From: Bog-756 sp052326605
GTDB taxonomy: Bacteria; Actinomycetota; Acidimicrobiia; Acidimicrobiales; RAAP-2
DNA: 64,000 nt
Assembly: GCA_052326605.1 (NCBI GenBank)
Contig: JBKQMB010000027.1
Coordinates: 13,143 to 77,142 of the forward strand
Direction of reading: 5' to 3'
Below the pieces are notes generated by a model. It had not been told where the DNA came from. It was given only the letters and a program-made list of their open reading frames with translations, and ran no database searches. Made by a program: the position numbers and the translations under genes. Below are positions 43,068-51,306 of this stretch, piece by piece. Each line of letters begins with the position of its first letter. The stretch's first letter is position 1.

Positions 43068-44086
43068 GCAGGCCCCCCGACACTGCAGGCCGCCTGCGAC
43101 GGCTGCTGGCCATACTGGCCTGGTTGGCCCAGGAGGGCGAAGCGCCGATCGACGAGGTGGCCACCCGGTTCGATCTCACACCGGGTGCGCTGGTCACCGA
43201 ACTGGAGATGGCCGCGTGCTGCGGCGTGCCCCCGTATACGCCCGACCAGCTGATGGAGATCGTGGTCACCGACACCACCGTGTCGACCCGGCCGGGCACA
43301 GCGCTGGCCCGCCCGCGGCGGCTGAGCCCCCACGAGGGGTTCGCACTGGCCGCATCGGCCCGCGCCCTGCTGGCCGTTCCGGGGAGCGACGAGGACGGGG
43401 CGCTGTCGCGGGCACTGGCCAAGCTCGACCGCGCCCTCGGGGGTGCAGGGATCGACGTGGAGCTCGACGCCCCACCCCTGCTGGCCGTGGTCCGAGCGGC
43501 GGTCGATGACGGTCGCCGGCTCGCAATCTCCTACTACTCGGCCTCCACCGATCGGGTCACCGACCGCACGATCGCGCCCGGGCGGTTGTTCGCTTCCGAG
43601 GGACACTGGTACGTCGACGCCTGGTGCGCCACCGCAGGGGACGTGCGCAGGTTCCGGGTGGACCGCATCAGCGCTGCCGGACCGGTGGAGGGTGCCGATC
43701 GGCCCGCCGGCTCACTCCCCGGGGTGCCGGCCGGCCGGGGGGTCGACGGTACACCCGCTGGTACGCTGCCCACCGGGGCCGGCCCGGGGCAACTCGAGCA
43801 GCCTGTGTCGTTCGGGGCATTCGTTCCCGGGCCCGACCACAGACGGGTGCGGCTCTCCCTCGATCCGTCGTCGGCCTGGTTGGTGGAGTCGATTCCGTCC
43901 GCGGGACAGTCGACGACGGTGGACGGCCGCATCGAGTTGGAGCTCTTCGTGGGGGGTGAGGCGTGGCTGGAGCGACTGCTCCTCCGACTGGGCCCCGATG
44001 TGCAGGTCATCGATCCACCCGAGGCCCGAGCGTTGGCCGCCGCCGCGGCAGCCCGGATCCTGCGGCGCTACCAAAGCACGAAATAG
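43064..44086 (+). CDS. pafC: WYL-domain transcriptional regulator PafC
   Basis: This 340-residue protein is the partner of PafB: an N-terminal winged helix (LLAILAWLAQEGEAPIDEVA), a WYL domain (about 140-215: ISYYSASTDRVTDRTIAPG, EGHWYVDAWCATAGDVRRFRVDR) and a WCX domain with EAWLERLLLRLGPDVQV. A Gly/Pro-rich stretch of about 40 residues (205-245) is inserted after the WYL domain. GTG at 43064 overlaps the pafB stop. The known activity in mycobacteria is binding ssDNA produced by damage to activate transcription with PafB. Confidence 0.92.
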   Translation: MSRPPDTAGRLRRLLAILAWLAQEGEAPIDEVATRFDLTPGALVTELEMAACCGVPPYTPDQLMEIVVTDTTVSTRPGTALARPRRLSPHEGFALAASARALLAVPGSDEDGALSRALAKLDRALGGAGIDVELDAPPLLAVVRAAVDDGRRLAISYYSASTDRVTDRTIAPGRLFASEGHWYVDAWCATAGDVRRFRVDRISAAGPVEGADRPAGSLPGVPAGRGVDGTPAGTLPTGAGPGQLEQPVSFGAFVPGPDHRRVRLSLDPSSAWLVESIPSAGQSTTVDGRIELELFVGGEAWLERLLLRLGPDVQVIDPPEARALAAAAAARILRRYQSTK

Positions 44087-44372
44087 CAGGAAGAGTACGG
44101 AGATCGATTGTAGGTAGAGGCACGGAACCGGAGTCTTCTCGGTCTTCTGACCGGGGCGCTCGCCCTCGATCCGAACCGGTCTCTTCTCTTCGTGGCGGTT
44201 GACCGGGTCGGCGCCGCCTCTCCACTCGGCCGCTGCCTCGTCGTGTGGCAGCTTCTTGGCAAGCTCGGTGACAGTGATCCGTGGCATAGATCTGTTCTGT
44301 GCCGGTCGGGTGGGTCTGTCGAGTTACACATCGCCATCGGGACCGGGAGTCGCCTGCCGTGGTGGACGAGCA

Positions 44373-45758
44373 GTGCTGAAGATGCATGTCGTGCGGGAGG
44401 GCGGCCACGGCTACTACGTCGACGATCTCGTCCCGGGGAGGGCCGAAGGGACGCTGGTGGCCGGCGAGGCCCGCGGCGCCTGGTCGGGGAACGGTGCCGC
44501 GTCGCTCGGGCTGAGGGGACCGGTGGAGGCGGGGGCCTTCGCCGCCTTGCTCGGCGGGTGCGACCCGGCCTCGGCCACGGTGTTGCGCTCTCGCCGGGGT
44601 GAACGGAGCGTTGCCGGATACGACCTGACGTTCTGTGCACCGAAATCGGTGAGCTTGCTCCACCTCCTCGCCCCGCGGGAGATCGCCGCCGGGGTGGGGG
44701 CAGCACACGGTGCGGCCGTGGCCGAGGCGCTCGGGTATCTGGAGCGGGTGGCCATCGGCGTGCGCAGGGCACGGGGTGGCCAGGTCACGCTGCTGGCTTC
44801 CACGGGAGCGGCGGCCGGGGAGTTCGTGCATCGGACCAGCAGGGCCCTCGATCCCCACCTCCACACCCACCTGGTGGTGGCCAACGTCGCCCAGGGCGTG
44901 GACGGGATGTGGTCGGCCGTGGACAGCCGGCGGGTCCACGCCCACCTCCGGGCCGGCCAGGGGATCTACCACGCCCGCCTCCGGTTCGAGATCACCGACC
45001 GACTCGGTGCCGAGTGGGAGGTGCATCGCTCCGGACTGGGCGATGTGGTCGGTGTCGACGGAAGGCTGTGCCACCTGTTCTCCCAACGCTCGGCGGACAT
45101 GGACGAGTACGTCCACCGTCGAAAAGCCCTTACCCGCAACGGGCCGTGGGGACGCGTTGCGTTCCATGCCACACGACCGGACAAGGACCGCGACCACACG
45201 GTCGACGCGTTGCGTGCCAAGTGGAAGCAGCGGGCATCCGAGTTCGGATTCGACCTCGGCGATCTGACCCGTGTGGTCGGGCTCGGGACGAGAGCCGGCC
45301 CCGGCCCGGTGATCGACGAGGCCCGGGTGAACGTTCGACTCGACGAACTCTCCGCCACGCGCCGGTCGCTGGCCCAGCGCGACCTCGTCGCCGTCGTTTC
45401 AGCCGCGTCCCTGAGCGGGGCGACGGCACGGATGATCGAGTCGGCGGCCACCTCGATGGCCGAGGCTGCCGGCCCACCCGGTGCCCGTGGGGACCCCCTC
45501 GGGCCGACCGACCTGTCAGGACGGCGTCAGGCCGGCCGACCCTTCGAGCTCCGTTGGGACGCCGCTGCGGTTGCCCGAGCGGTGGAGAGGCACCCCGAGG
45601 CCCTGTCGGGCGCATCGTTCGACCGCACGGGCGTGCCCAAGGGCATCGGTCCCGACCGACCGGGCCGCGCGGTCGTGGGCCGCCGGTTCGAACAGGCCGG
45701 AGTGAGGGTACGGGACGTGCCGGACCTTGGCCGGGAGTCGCACCATCTCCTTCGTTGA
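44373..45758 (+). CDS. MobF/TrwC-type conjugative relaxase domain protein
   Basis: This 461-residue protein has the TrwC relaxase fold: an N-terminal YY pair (HGYYVDD) that could supply the nicking tyrosine, DLTFCAPKSVSLLHLLAP, the HTSR-type FVHRTSRALDPHLHTH motif with the three metal-binding His, and NVAQGVDGMWSAVDSRR. It nicks and covalently holds the transferred strand at an origin of transfer. Normal TrwC proteins add a helicase domain and run past 900 residues; this one stops after the relaxase region plus a 200-residue unrecognised tail. GTG at 44373 or ATG at 44382 may start it. It is convergent with a coupling-protein gene. Confidence 0.9.
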   Translation: MLKMHVVREGGHGYYVDDLVPGRAEGTLVAGEARGAWSGNGAASLGLRGPVEAGAFAALLGGCDPASATVLRSRRGERSVAGYDLTFCAPKSVSLLHLLAPREIAAGVGAAHGAAVAEALGYLERVAIGVRRARGGQVTLLASTGAAAGEFVHRTSRALDPHLHTHLVVANVAQGVDGMWSAVDSRRVHAHLRAGQGIYHARLRFEITDRLGAEWEVHRSGLGDVVGVDGRLCHLFSQRSADMDEYVHRRKALTRNGPWGRVAFHATRPDKDRDHTVDALRAKWKQRASEFGFDLGDLTRVVGLGTRAGPGPVIDEARVNVRLDELSATRRSLAQRDLVAVVSAASLSGATARMIESAATSMAEAAGPPGARGDPLGPTDLSGRRQAGRPFELRWDAAAVARAVERHPEALSGASFDRTGVPKGIGPDRPGRAVVGRRFEQAGVRVRDVPDLGRESHHLLR

Positions 45759-45777
45759 CGCGGGCGGCCGCATCACC

Positions 45778-47205
45778 TCAGCGCCGGAGCTCCGGTCCGA
45801 CGTCCCGGCCCGGACCGTCGAGCGACGGTGGCCGGTGGTCGGTGACGAAGTCGAGAGCGCGCAGGGAGCACCACGGTTCGACGGCATGGGAGGGCGTCAG
45901 CGGAATCCACGCCGGGCGATTGCGCTCGTCGAAGGCAAGGGCGTGTCCAGGCGCACCCCGCGCGATCACATCGGGCGGGAGCCGTCGCCGCCACTGGGTC
46001 GAGACCGCCTCACCGACCTGGGGCGACCCGCCGGATGCCAGATCGATCAGGGGGTGGCCGGTGAGCGTGCGGCCGAGGGAGACCGTGCGCGCCGGGATCT
46101 CCTCTTCGCCGGCCAGGACGGACAGCGCCTCCACGGTCCGCACGTCTCCGATCCCGGGGAGGACGACAGTGGTTCCGAACAGCGAGGGGAATCCCTCCGC
46201 CTGGGCCGGCCATCGGTACCTGGCCTGGGAGAGGTCCTGAAAACAGGCCATGGTCACGAGACCCTGACCTCCCCCCTCACTGATCATCGACGGAAGGTCC
46301 GGGATCGGCGCGATGTTGGCCACCTCGTCGAGTGCCACCAGGACCGGCCCCTGTCGGCGGTGCGCCGGATCGGCGTTGCGTGCGTAGGTGGCACGCCGGA
46401 TGTCGTCGATCAGGCCGACCACCATCGGCGACACCAGCGCTTGATGGTGGGCAGGGGAGGCGATGTAGATGGTGTCCGAGGAGTTCACGAACCGCATCGG
46501 GTCGAAGTCAGGGTCGACCGTGGTATCGAGGGCCTGTTCGGAGCGGAATCCGCCCAGCGAGCCCGAGGCGGTGGACCAGATGCCGCTCAGCTCCCGTTCG
46601 TCCGTGGCGACGATCCCGTCGAGCAGGTTCCGCGCCAGCTCCGTGCCACTGCCGGGCTCTCCGGCCAGGATCTGCTGTGCCGGCAGTGCTTGGCGACGGT
46701 CGACCCAGGTGAGGACGGTGCGCATGTCGACCCCGGCCAGCCCCGCGGCATGCAGGAGCGGCGCCAACAGGGTCTGCGCCCGCTCGCTCCAGTGGGATGC
46801 CTCACTGCGTTGGACACTTCCCCCGGAGGATGTCGATCCGACCTCGACCAGTGCCCGGGCCATGGACAGCGATGCCAACCACGTGCCGCACGACTGCAAC
46901 GGCGACCACCGAAGTGGAGGAAGTGGACGACCCGACCCGACCGATGCGGTCGGGTCGAAGAGGAAGCACTGCCCCAGAGCCGAACGGGCGCCGACGGTGG
47001 CGTCCAACACATCCGGCTTGGTCGACGTGGAGAGCACCGGTCCGTTGTTGGACAGCACATTGGGAACGATCAAGGAAGTCGTCTTGCCAGAGCGCGGAGG
47101 GCCCAGGATCATCACCGACTGTTGTGGCGGAACGTGGCACCAGCCGCGCTCGTCATGTCCGAGATACACACCGTGTCCAGCCGCGTCAGACGCGCGCAAC
47201 ACGGC
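45778..47205 (-). CDS. Type IV secretion coupling protein (VirD4/TraG family)
   Basis: This roughly 475-residue ATPase has Walker A LGPPRSGKTTSL (near 30), Walker B VLVALDEVANIAPI and the TraG-type region GGQGLVTMACFQDLSQARYRW. It would pump the relaxase-DNA complex through a secretion channel. The N-terminal membrane segments of VirD4 are missing, as in some actinobacterial coupling proteins. GTG at 47205 is taken as start; TTG at 47259 would add 18 residues. It ends 20 bases from the convergent relaxase stop. No other type IV secretion, integrase or origin-of-transfer genes are visible. Confidence 0.88.
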   Translation of the reverse strand, partial: AVLRASDAAGHGVYLGHDERGWCHVPPQQSVMILGPPRSGKTTSLIVPNVLSNNGPVLSTSTKPDVLDATVGARSALGQCFLFDPTASVGSGRPLPPLRWSPLQSCGTWLASLSMARALVEVGSTSSGGSVQRSEASHWSERAQTLLAPLLHAAGLAGVDMRTVLTWVDRRQALPAQQILAGEPGSGTELARNLLDGIVATDERELSGIWSTASGSLGGFRSEQALDTTVDPDFDPMRFVNSSDTIYIASPAHHQALVSPMVVGLIDDIRRATYARNADPAHRRQGPVLVALDEVANIAPIPDLPSMISEGGGQGLVTMACFQDLSQARYRWPAQAEGFPSLFGTTVVLPGIGDVRTVEALSVLAGEEEIPARTVSLGRTLTGHPLIDLASGGSPQVGEAVSTQWRRRLPPDVIARGAPGHALAFDERNRPAWIPLTPSHAVEPWCSLRALDFVTDHRPPSLDGPGRDVGPELRR

Positions 47206-47549
47206 GCGATGCGGCGTAGTGACGTGTCGTGAGCGTGTTGATGAAAAATAATTTGTCAAGAGAGATCCATCCGGCCAGCGGCCTACTTGTTGTCAGTTGG
47301 AGATGGCGGACGTATCGACCCGCGAGGGCGGCATGGAGAAGCCGTCGCAAATAATCGTTGCAAACAAACAGTTTCTTGTCCATGGTGTTCGCGCGCAACT
47401 GTCACGTCGTATCGCAACCGGCGACGCGTCGGAAGTCGATCGCCACGCGCGAAGTCAGCGAACAGAGCTGCGTCGCGCGCAAATGCGCTTGACCTGGCGC
47501 AGAAATGCCATTTGGCTAGTAGTGGTTTCGTATCGCTGAGGAGGTGATC
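47206..47549. other. AT-rich intergenic region upstream of the tailed HU gene
   Basis: These 344 bases have clearly lower GC than the rest, with patches such as GATGAAAAATAATTTG and CAAATAATCGTTGCAAACAAAC. They divide the coupling-protein gene from hup and should hold promoters for both. Short frames here look like noise. An origin of transfer could be here, but no clear inverted repeat was found. Confidence 0.45.
47539..47549 (+). promoter_or_regulatory. Extended Shine-Dalgarno of the tailed HU gene
   Basis: AGGAGGTGATC is an 11-base match to the anti-Shine-Dalgarno end of 16S rRNA and abuts GTG 47550 with a five-base spacer after AGGAGG. This decides the start at 47550 rather than GTG 47544. 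Confidence 0.8.
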
Positions 47550-48275
47550 GTGAACAAATCGCAACTCGTCAAAACAGTCAGTGAGTCGACGCAGTCGGCC
47601 CGCCGCGTTGTCGAAGACGTAGTTGACGCGCTGTTCGAAACGATCGTCATCGAGGTTCGGTCCGGACGAAAGGTAACGGTGATCGGTTTCGGGACGTTCA
47701 ACCCGGCCGACCGCGGTGCTCGTGTGGGTCGAAATCCGAGGACAGGTGCAGTGGTACCGATACCGGCGTCGAAGGGTGTCCGGTTCGCCACCGGTTCGGC
47801 GTTCAAGTCGGCGTTGAACCCTAAGGAGGAAGTACTAATGGCAGTAAAGAAGGCAGCAGCCAAGAGGACGGTCCGAAAGGCTCCGGCCAAGAAGACGGTC
47901 GCCCGCAAGGCCACGGTCAAAAAGGCGGTGAAGAAGGCCCCGGCCCGCAAGACTGCGGCGAGGAAGACCGCTGCCAAGCGCACCGTCAAGAAGGCCCCGG
48001 CCCGCAAGACTGCGGCGAGGAAGACCGCTGCCAAGCGCACCGTCAAGAAGGCCCCGGCCCGCAAGGCCCCGGCCCGCAAGACTGCGGCGAAGAAGACAGT
48101 TGCCAAGCGCACCGTCAAGAAGGCCCCGGCCCGCAAGGCCCCGGCCCGCAAGACTGCGGCGAAGAAGACAGTTGCCAAGCGCACGGTGAAGAAGGCCCCG
48201 GCCCGCAAGGCCCCGGCCCGCAAGGCTCCGGCGAAGAGGGCCGTCTCCAAGCGCACGGTTCGCCGAGCCAGGTAG
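47550..48275 (+). CDS. hup: HU-type nucleoid protein with long Lys/Ala/Arg tail
   Basis: This 241-residue protein starts with a normal HU domain (about 1-92: VNKSQLVKTVSES through GRNPRTGAVVPIPASKGVRF) and continues with a tail of repeated KKAPARK, TAAKRT and similar units, like the H1-like tail of mycobacterial HupB but longer. HU dimers bend and compact DNA; the tail adds tight non-specific binding. The tail is coded by tandem DNA repeats. A strong internal ribosome site at 47823 lies before an in-frame ATG at residue 97, exactly at the tail boundary. A UUCG terminator follows. Confidence 0.95.
   Translation: MNKSQLVKTVSESTQSARRVVEDVVDALFETIVIEVRSGRKVTVIGFGTFNPADRGARVGRNPRTGAVVPIPASKGVRFATGSAFKSALNPKEEVLMAVKKAAAKRTVRKAPAKKTVARKATVKKAVKKAPARKTAARKTAAKRTVKKAPARKTAARKTAAKRTVKKAPARKAPARKTAAKKTVAKRTVKKAPARKAPARKTAAKKTVAKRTVKKAPARKAPARKAPAKRAVSKRTVRRAR
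47823..47840 (+). promoter_or_regulatory. Internal Shine-Dalgarno and ATG inside hup
   Basis: AAGGAGGA (47823-47830), seven bases, then ATG (47838-47840) in frame with HU at codon 97. Translation from here would give a free 145-residue Lys/Arg/Ala protein (AVKKAAAKRTVRKAP...). The bases around it (AGTACTAATGGCAGTAAAG) are less GC-rich than flanking codons. Confidence 0.6.
47931..48188 (+). repeat. In-frame tandem repeats in the HU tail
   Basis: Two 57-base units code KKAPARKTAARKTAAKRTV and two 72-base units code KKAPARKAPARKTAAKKTVA followed by KRTV. The DNA copies are almost identical, so copy number probably varies between strains. Confidence 0.85.
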
Positions 48276-48312
48276 TTGCTCTGAGCGGCGACGCAATGCC
48301 GCCAAGGCGTTG

Positions 48313-48340
48313 TCAGTAGGGGCCTTCGGGCCCCTACTGA
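48313..48340. terminator. UUCG stem-loop terminator between hup and the deacetylase gene
   Basis: A 12-bp perfect stem (TCAGTAGGGGCC and complement) closes a TTCG tetraloop. It lies between two convergent genes and can serve both strands. Confidence 0.82.
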
Positions 48341-48354
48341 CGCGTGGCGGCCCC

Positions 48355-49248
48355 TCAGAGTTCGTTCATGAGGTGGAATGCCTCCGCGGACCGCAGTCCG
48401 CCGAGTGCCCCGTGGGCGGCCAGTTGACGTCGTACCTTCGAGGCGAACGCGTCCGTCCCCTGGCTCGTAGCCCCGTTGCCGTCGACGAGTCCCATGGTGG
48501 TCTCGCCCTGGCTGTGGTGGCAGAGCAGTGCATCGATCTTGACGGATTCGAAGCCGACCACGGTCTCGAGGTGGTTCGGGAGGTCTGCTTCCCACAGCAG
48601 CAGTGACCCGGGTCGGTAGGGGGCGATTCCGAGTTCGGAATAGAAGTGGGGGTCGCGGGCGGCCACGATGGCATCGACGGTCAGGAAGCCGGCCGCCCGA
48701 TGATCGGGGTGCAGACGGTAGCGGCGCCACGGATCGTGGCCGAGCAGTGCCTCGGGGCGCACTGTTCGGATGATCCGGGCAACCTCCCTTCGTTCATCGA
48801 CGCCGTTGACCAGTTCGCCGTCGACCCGTTGCAGGAACAAGACCCGCTCGGGCACCGGCCCGACGCGCGGTCCGGGCGGCGACCCGGTCCCTGGGTCCGA
48901 GCCCGCCGCCGAACCGCCGACTGCCCGCGAGCCGTCGATGACGGCGGCCGCGGCCCTGCACTCGTCCAGCCGCCTGGATGCCAGTGCGGCCAGGTCGGCA
49001 TCGGGGTCCCAGCTGCCCTTGGACCCGTCGGTGAGCACCAGATGGTGGATGCGGCAGCCGGCGGCCGCCCACTTGGCCAGCGTGGCCCCGCATCCGAACT
49101 CGATGTCGTCGGGATGGGCACCGATGGCCAACGCGGTGGCGGGCACCGGAAGGTCCACCGTGACGGGTCCCGGATCGAGGAGGAGGTCGCCGACGGGCAG
49201 GCCGCTCGGGCCCGGATCACCAACGGTGTCGGGACTGCTCGGGGTCAT
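48355..49248 (-). CDS. LmbE/PIG-L family deacetylase
   Basis: This 297-residue protein has the zinc motif of LmbE-type N-acetylglucosaminyl deacetylases (IGAHPDDIEFGCGATL) and the later histidine motif RLHPDHRAAG. Members include MshB and Mca of mycothiol metabolism and many unknown sugar or amide hydrolases. An unusual Gly/Ser/Pro-rich insert lies at about 125-150. ATG at 49248 overlaps the cofC stop (ATGA), so it is co-transcribed with an F420-biosynthesis gene. The substrate is not evident. Confidence 0.87.
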   Translation of the reverse strand: MTPSSPDTVGDPGPSGLPVGDLLLDPGPVTVDLPVPATALAIGAHPDDIEFGCGATLAKWAAAGCRIHHLVLTDGSKGSWDPDADLAALASRRLDECRAAAAVIDGSRAVGGSAAGSDPGTGSPPGPRVGPVPERVLFLQRVDGELVNGVDERREVARIIRTVRPEALLGHDPWRRYRLHPDHRAAGFLTVDAIVAARDPHFYSELGIAPYRPGSLLLWEADLPNHLETVVGFESVKIDALLCHHSQGETTMGLVDGNGATSQGTDAFASKVRRQLAAHGALGGLRSAEAFHLMNEL

Positions 49249-49865
49249 GGGCCCGACGGGCCCAGGACCGCCACCGGGATCACGTCGCCCGGTTCGTCGA
49301 TGTCCCACGCCAGGTCGGGGCGGTCGAGCACCCGGGTGGGGAGACCGAGCCGCTCCGCCTCGGCGCGGTGGCGGGCGAAGGAGCCCGGACCGTAGGAGAA
49401 CTGGAAGCCGGCATCGGCCGGCAACGCGATCACGTTGGTCCCGTTGCCGTAGCGGTCGGGCACCAGGGTGATGCCCGGGGCCTCACCGACCATGGCCAGG
49501 TCGGACGCTCGCGGCAGGTCTGCGTGGGCCACGGTGACCTGGGTCACTCCGGCGGCGCGCAGTCGGTCGACGCCGGCCTCGACGGCGCCGTTGAGGCCTC
49601 GTCCCGGCTCCCACACCACGAGGGCGCGCCGCGCGCGTGCCCACTCCGCCACCTCGTTGTCGTCGCACACCACCACAACCGGCAGGGGGTGGGCGGCACT
49701 GACCACCCGGTCGGCCATGGCCCGGGCCAATTCGGCGCGTTCTTGTTCGCTCAGGGCGAGGTGGAGGCGACGCTTGGCCTGACTGAAGGCTTTGACGGGG
49801 ACGAGGACCGCCCTCGGCCCGATCCGGAGCGGGCCTCCGTGCAGTCGGTCGTCGGGCGCTGTCAC
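49245..49865 (-). CDS. cofC: 2-phospho-L-lactate (or PEP) guanylyltransferase CofC/FbiD
   Basis: This roughly 206-residue protein is CofC/FbiD, which activates 2-phospholactate or phosphoenolpyruvate with GTP in coenzyme F420 synthesis. Seen are VLVPVKAFSQAKRRL, VVVVCDDNEVAEWAR, the VTVAHADLPRASDL motif, and LVPDRYGNGTNVIALP with FSYGPGSFARH. GTG at 49865 is preferred because TACACT lies six bases upstream; an ATG at 49892 with a GGGGAG site is the alternative and would add nine residues. Partner genes fbiA/B/C are not in the window. The LLM monooxygenase at 9.3 kb could be an F420 user, though this is not shown. Confidence 0.93.
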   Translation of the reverse strand: MTAPDDRLHGGPLRIGPRAVLVPVKAFSQAKRRLHLALSEQERAELARAMADRVVSAAHPLPVVVVCDDNEVAEWARARRALVVWEPGRGLNGAVEAGVDRLRAAGVTQVTVAHADLPRASDLAMVGEAPGITLVPDRYGNGTNVIALPADAGFQFSYGPGSFARHRAEAERLGLPTRVLDRPDLAWDIDEPGDVIPVAVLGPSGP

Positions 49866-49871
49866 CGCGAC

Positions 49872-49877
49872 AGTGTA
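49872..49877 (-). promoter_or_regulatory. Candidate -10 hexamer of cofC (leaderless)
   Basis: TACACT on the minus strand lies six bases before GTG 49865. Confidence 0.5.
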
Positions 49878-49917
49878 GGTGGCAGGCCACATGGTGCTCC
49901 CCGCCCGTGGGGGGCCC

Positions 49918-49923
49918 TAGGGT
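49918..49923 (+). promoter_or_regulatory. Candidate -10 hexamer of the cyclase gene (leaderless)
   Basis: TAGGGT lies six bases before GTG 49930, mirroring the divergent cofC promoter. Confidence 0.5.
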
Positions 49924-49929
49924 GTGACT

Positions 49930-51306
49930 GTGTCGTACGGCGATGACAACGGAACAGGAGTGTTCGACGGGCAGGCCCGTATCCAGGCGCTGGCCCGCGT
50001 GCGCTCGCTCCTGGTCACCCTCGGCTGCACCAACGAGGAAATTGACCAGGCAGTGGCCGACGACGACCTCGACCTGCTGGTCGTCGACCGCATGCTGGTG
50101 CCGGACGGGCGGCGCCTGACCCAGGCCGAGGTGGCCGAGCTGACCGGCATCCCCGTGGAGGATGCCCGACGGTTCTGGAGGGCACTCGGGTTCCTCGATG
50201 TCGGGGACGAGGAGCGGGCCTTCACCGATATGGACATCGAGGCGGTCCACCTGTTCCAGTCCATGTTGGCCATGGGGATGGCCAACATGGACTCTGCGGT
50301 CCAGATGGCCAGGGTGATCGGATCGTCCATGGCCCGCATCGCCGAGGCCGAGTCCGGTCCGGGTGCCACGCCGATCCTGATGTCGTCGGGCGACAGCATC
50401 ATCGACGCCGACCAGTTCGCCGGTCAGGCGGCCGATTCGATCCCGGCGATGGGCCGACTCCTCGAGTACGTGTGGCGCCGGCACCTGCAGGCGGCCACCC
50501 GCCGGGCCATGCTGCACCGGGCCCGCGGTGTCGGGGAGGGGATCAGCCCGGTGATGGCGGTGGGCTTCGCCGACATGGTCGGCTTCACCTTGCTCAGCCA
50601 GCACCTGGGGAACGAGGAGCTGGCCGCCGTGGTGGCCCGGTTCGAGGAGCTGGCCCATGACACGGTGGTCGCCCTGGGTGGCCGGGTGGTCAAGATGATC
50701 GGCGACGAGGTCATGTTCGTGGTCCCGACGGCCAGCGGTGCCGCGGAGATCGGTCTGAGCCTGGCCGAGGCGTACGCCGACGACGAGCTGCTGTCCGATG
50801 TCCGGGTGGCACTGGCCTTCGGCCCGGTGCTGGTCCAGGACGGCGACTACTACGGGCCGGTGGTCAATCTGGCCAACCGTCTGGTCAACGTGGCGAACCC
50901 GGGGACGGTCCTCGCCTCTGACGAGTTCCGCTCCACGCTGGCCGACCAAGGTGGCAGCGGGTACGACACGCGGGCGCTGCGGACCCGCAACCTCAAGAAC
51001 ATCGGTCGGGTCCAGGTGTGGAAGCTGACCCGCCCCGGCAGCGAGCCCGGCGCCGAACGGGGGCGCAACCTGCGATGGGAGCGGCTCGGCGACGTCCTGC
51101 GCGAGCTCGACGACCTGCGCGACCGGGGTGAGCGGTTGGTGGTCGAGGGCCCGAGTGCCCTGCGGGTCGACGCCCCCAAGTCCGACGCCGACGACAATGG
51201 GAAGAAGGACTCGACGCCTTCAGACCCCAGCGAGCCTGACGGTGGCGATACCGTGGGCCCGGAGCTCGAACGCCCCGTCGAAGGGAACGACCGGACGTCC
51301 CCGTAG
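49930..51306 (+). CDS. Class III adenylate/guanylate cyclase with N-terminal regulatory domain
   Basis: This roughly 458-residue soluble protein has an N-terminal helical regulatory domain (about 20-170, including LTQAEVAELTGIPVEDARRFW) resembling the autoinhibitory pH-sensing domain of Rv1264, and a class III catalytic domain (about 210-370). The metal motif FADMVGFTLLS and KMIGDEVMF are present, so one metal Asp pair is intact. It would make cAMP (or cGMP). The C-terminal 80 residues are disordered. Its 3' end overlaps the convergent mannosidase gene by 87 bases. GTG at 49924 is an alternative start. Confidence 0.92.
   Translation: MSYGDDNGTGVFDGQARIQALARVRSLLVTLGCTNEEIDQAVADDDLDLLVVDRMLVPDGRRLTQAEVAELTGIPVEDARRFWRALGFLDVGDEERAFTDMDIEAVHLFQSMLAMGMANMDSAVQMARVIGSSMARIAEAESGPGATPILMSSGDSIIDADQFAGQAADSIPAMGRLLEYVWRRHLQAATRRAMLHRARGVGEGISPVMAVGFADMVGFTLLSQHLGNEELAAVVARFEELAHDTVVALGGRVVKMIGDEVMFVVPTASGAAEIGLSLAEAYADDELLSDVRVALAFGPVLVQDGDYYGPVVNLANRLVNVANPGTVLASDEFRSTLADQGGSGYDTRALRTRNLKNIGRVQVWKLTRPGSEPGAERGRNLRWERLGDVLRELDDLRDRGERLVVEGPSALRVDAPKSDADDNGKKDSTPSDPSEPDGGDTVGPELERPVEGNDRTSP

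Noticed and set aside
43712..44287. Minus-strand small protein starting PRITVTELAKKLPHDE
   Set aside because: The first 75 residues are plausible, but the frame runs on into pafC with no stop before it and ends inside that gene, so it is probably a chance frame. It would deserve a look if homologues exist.
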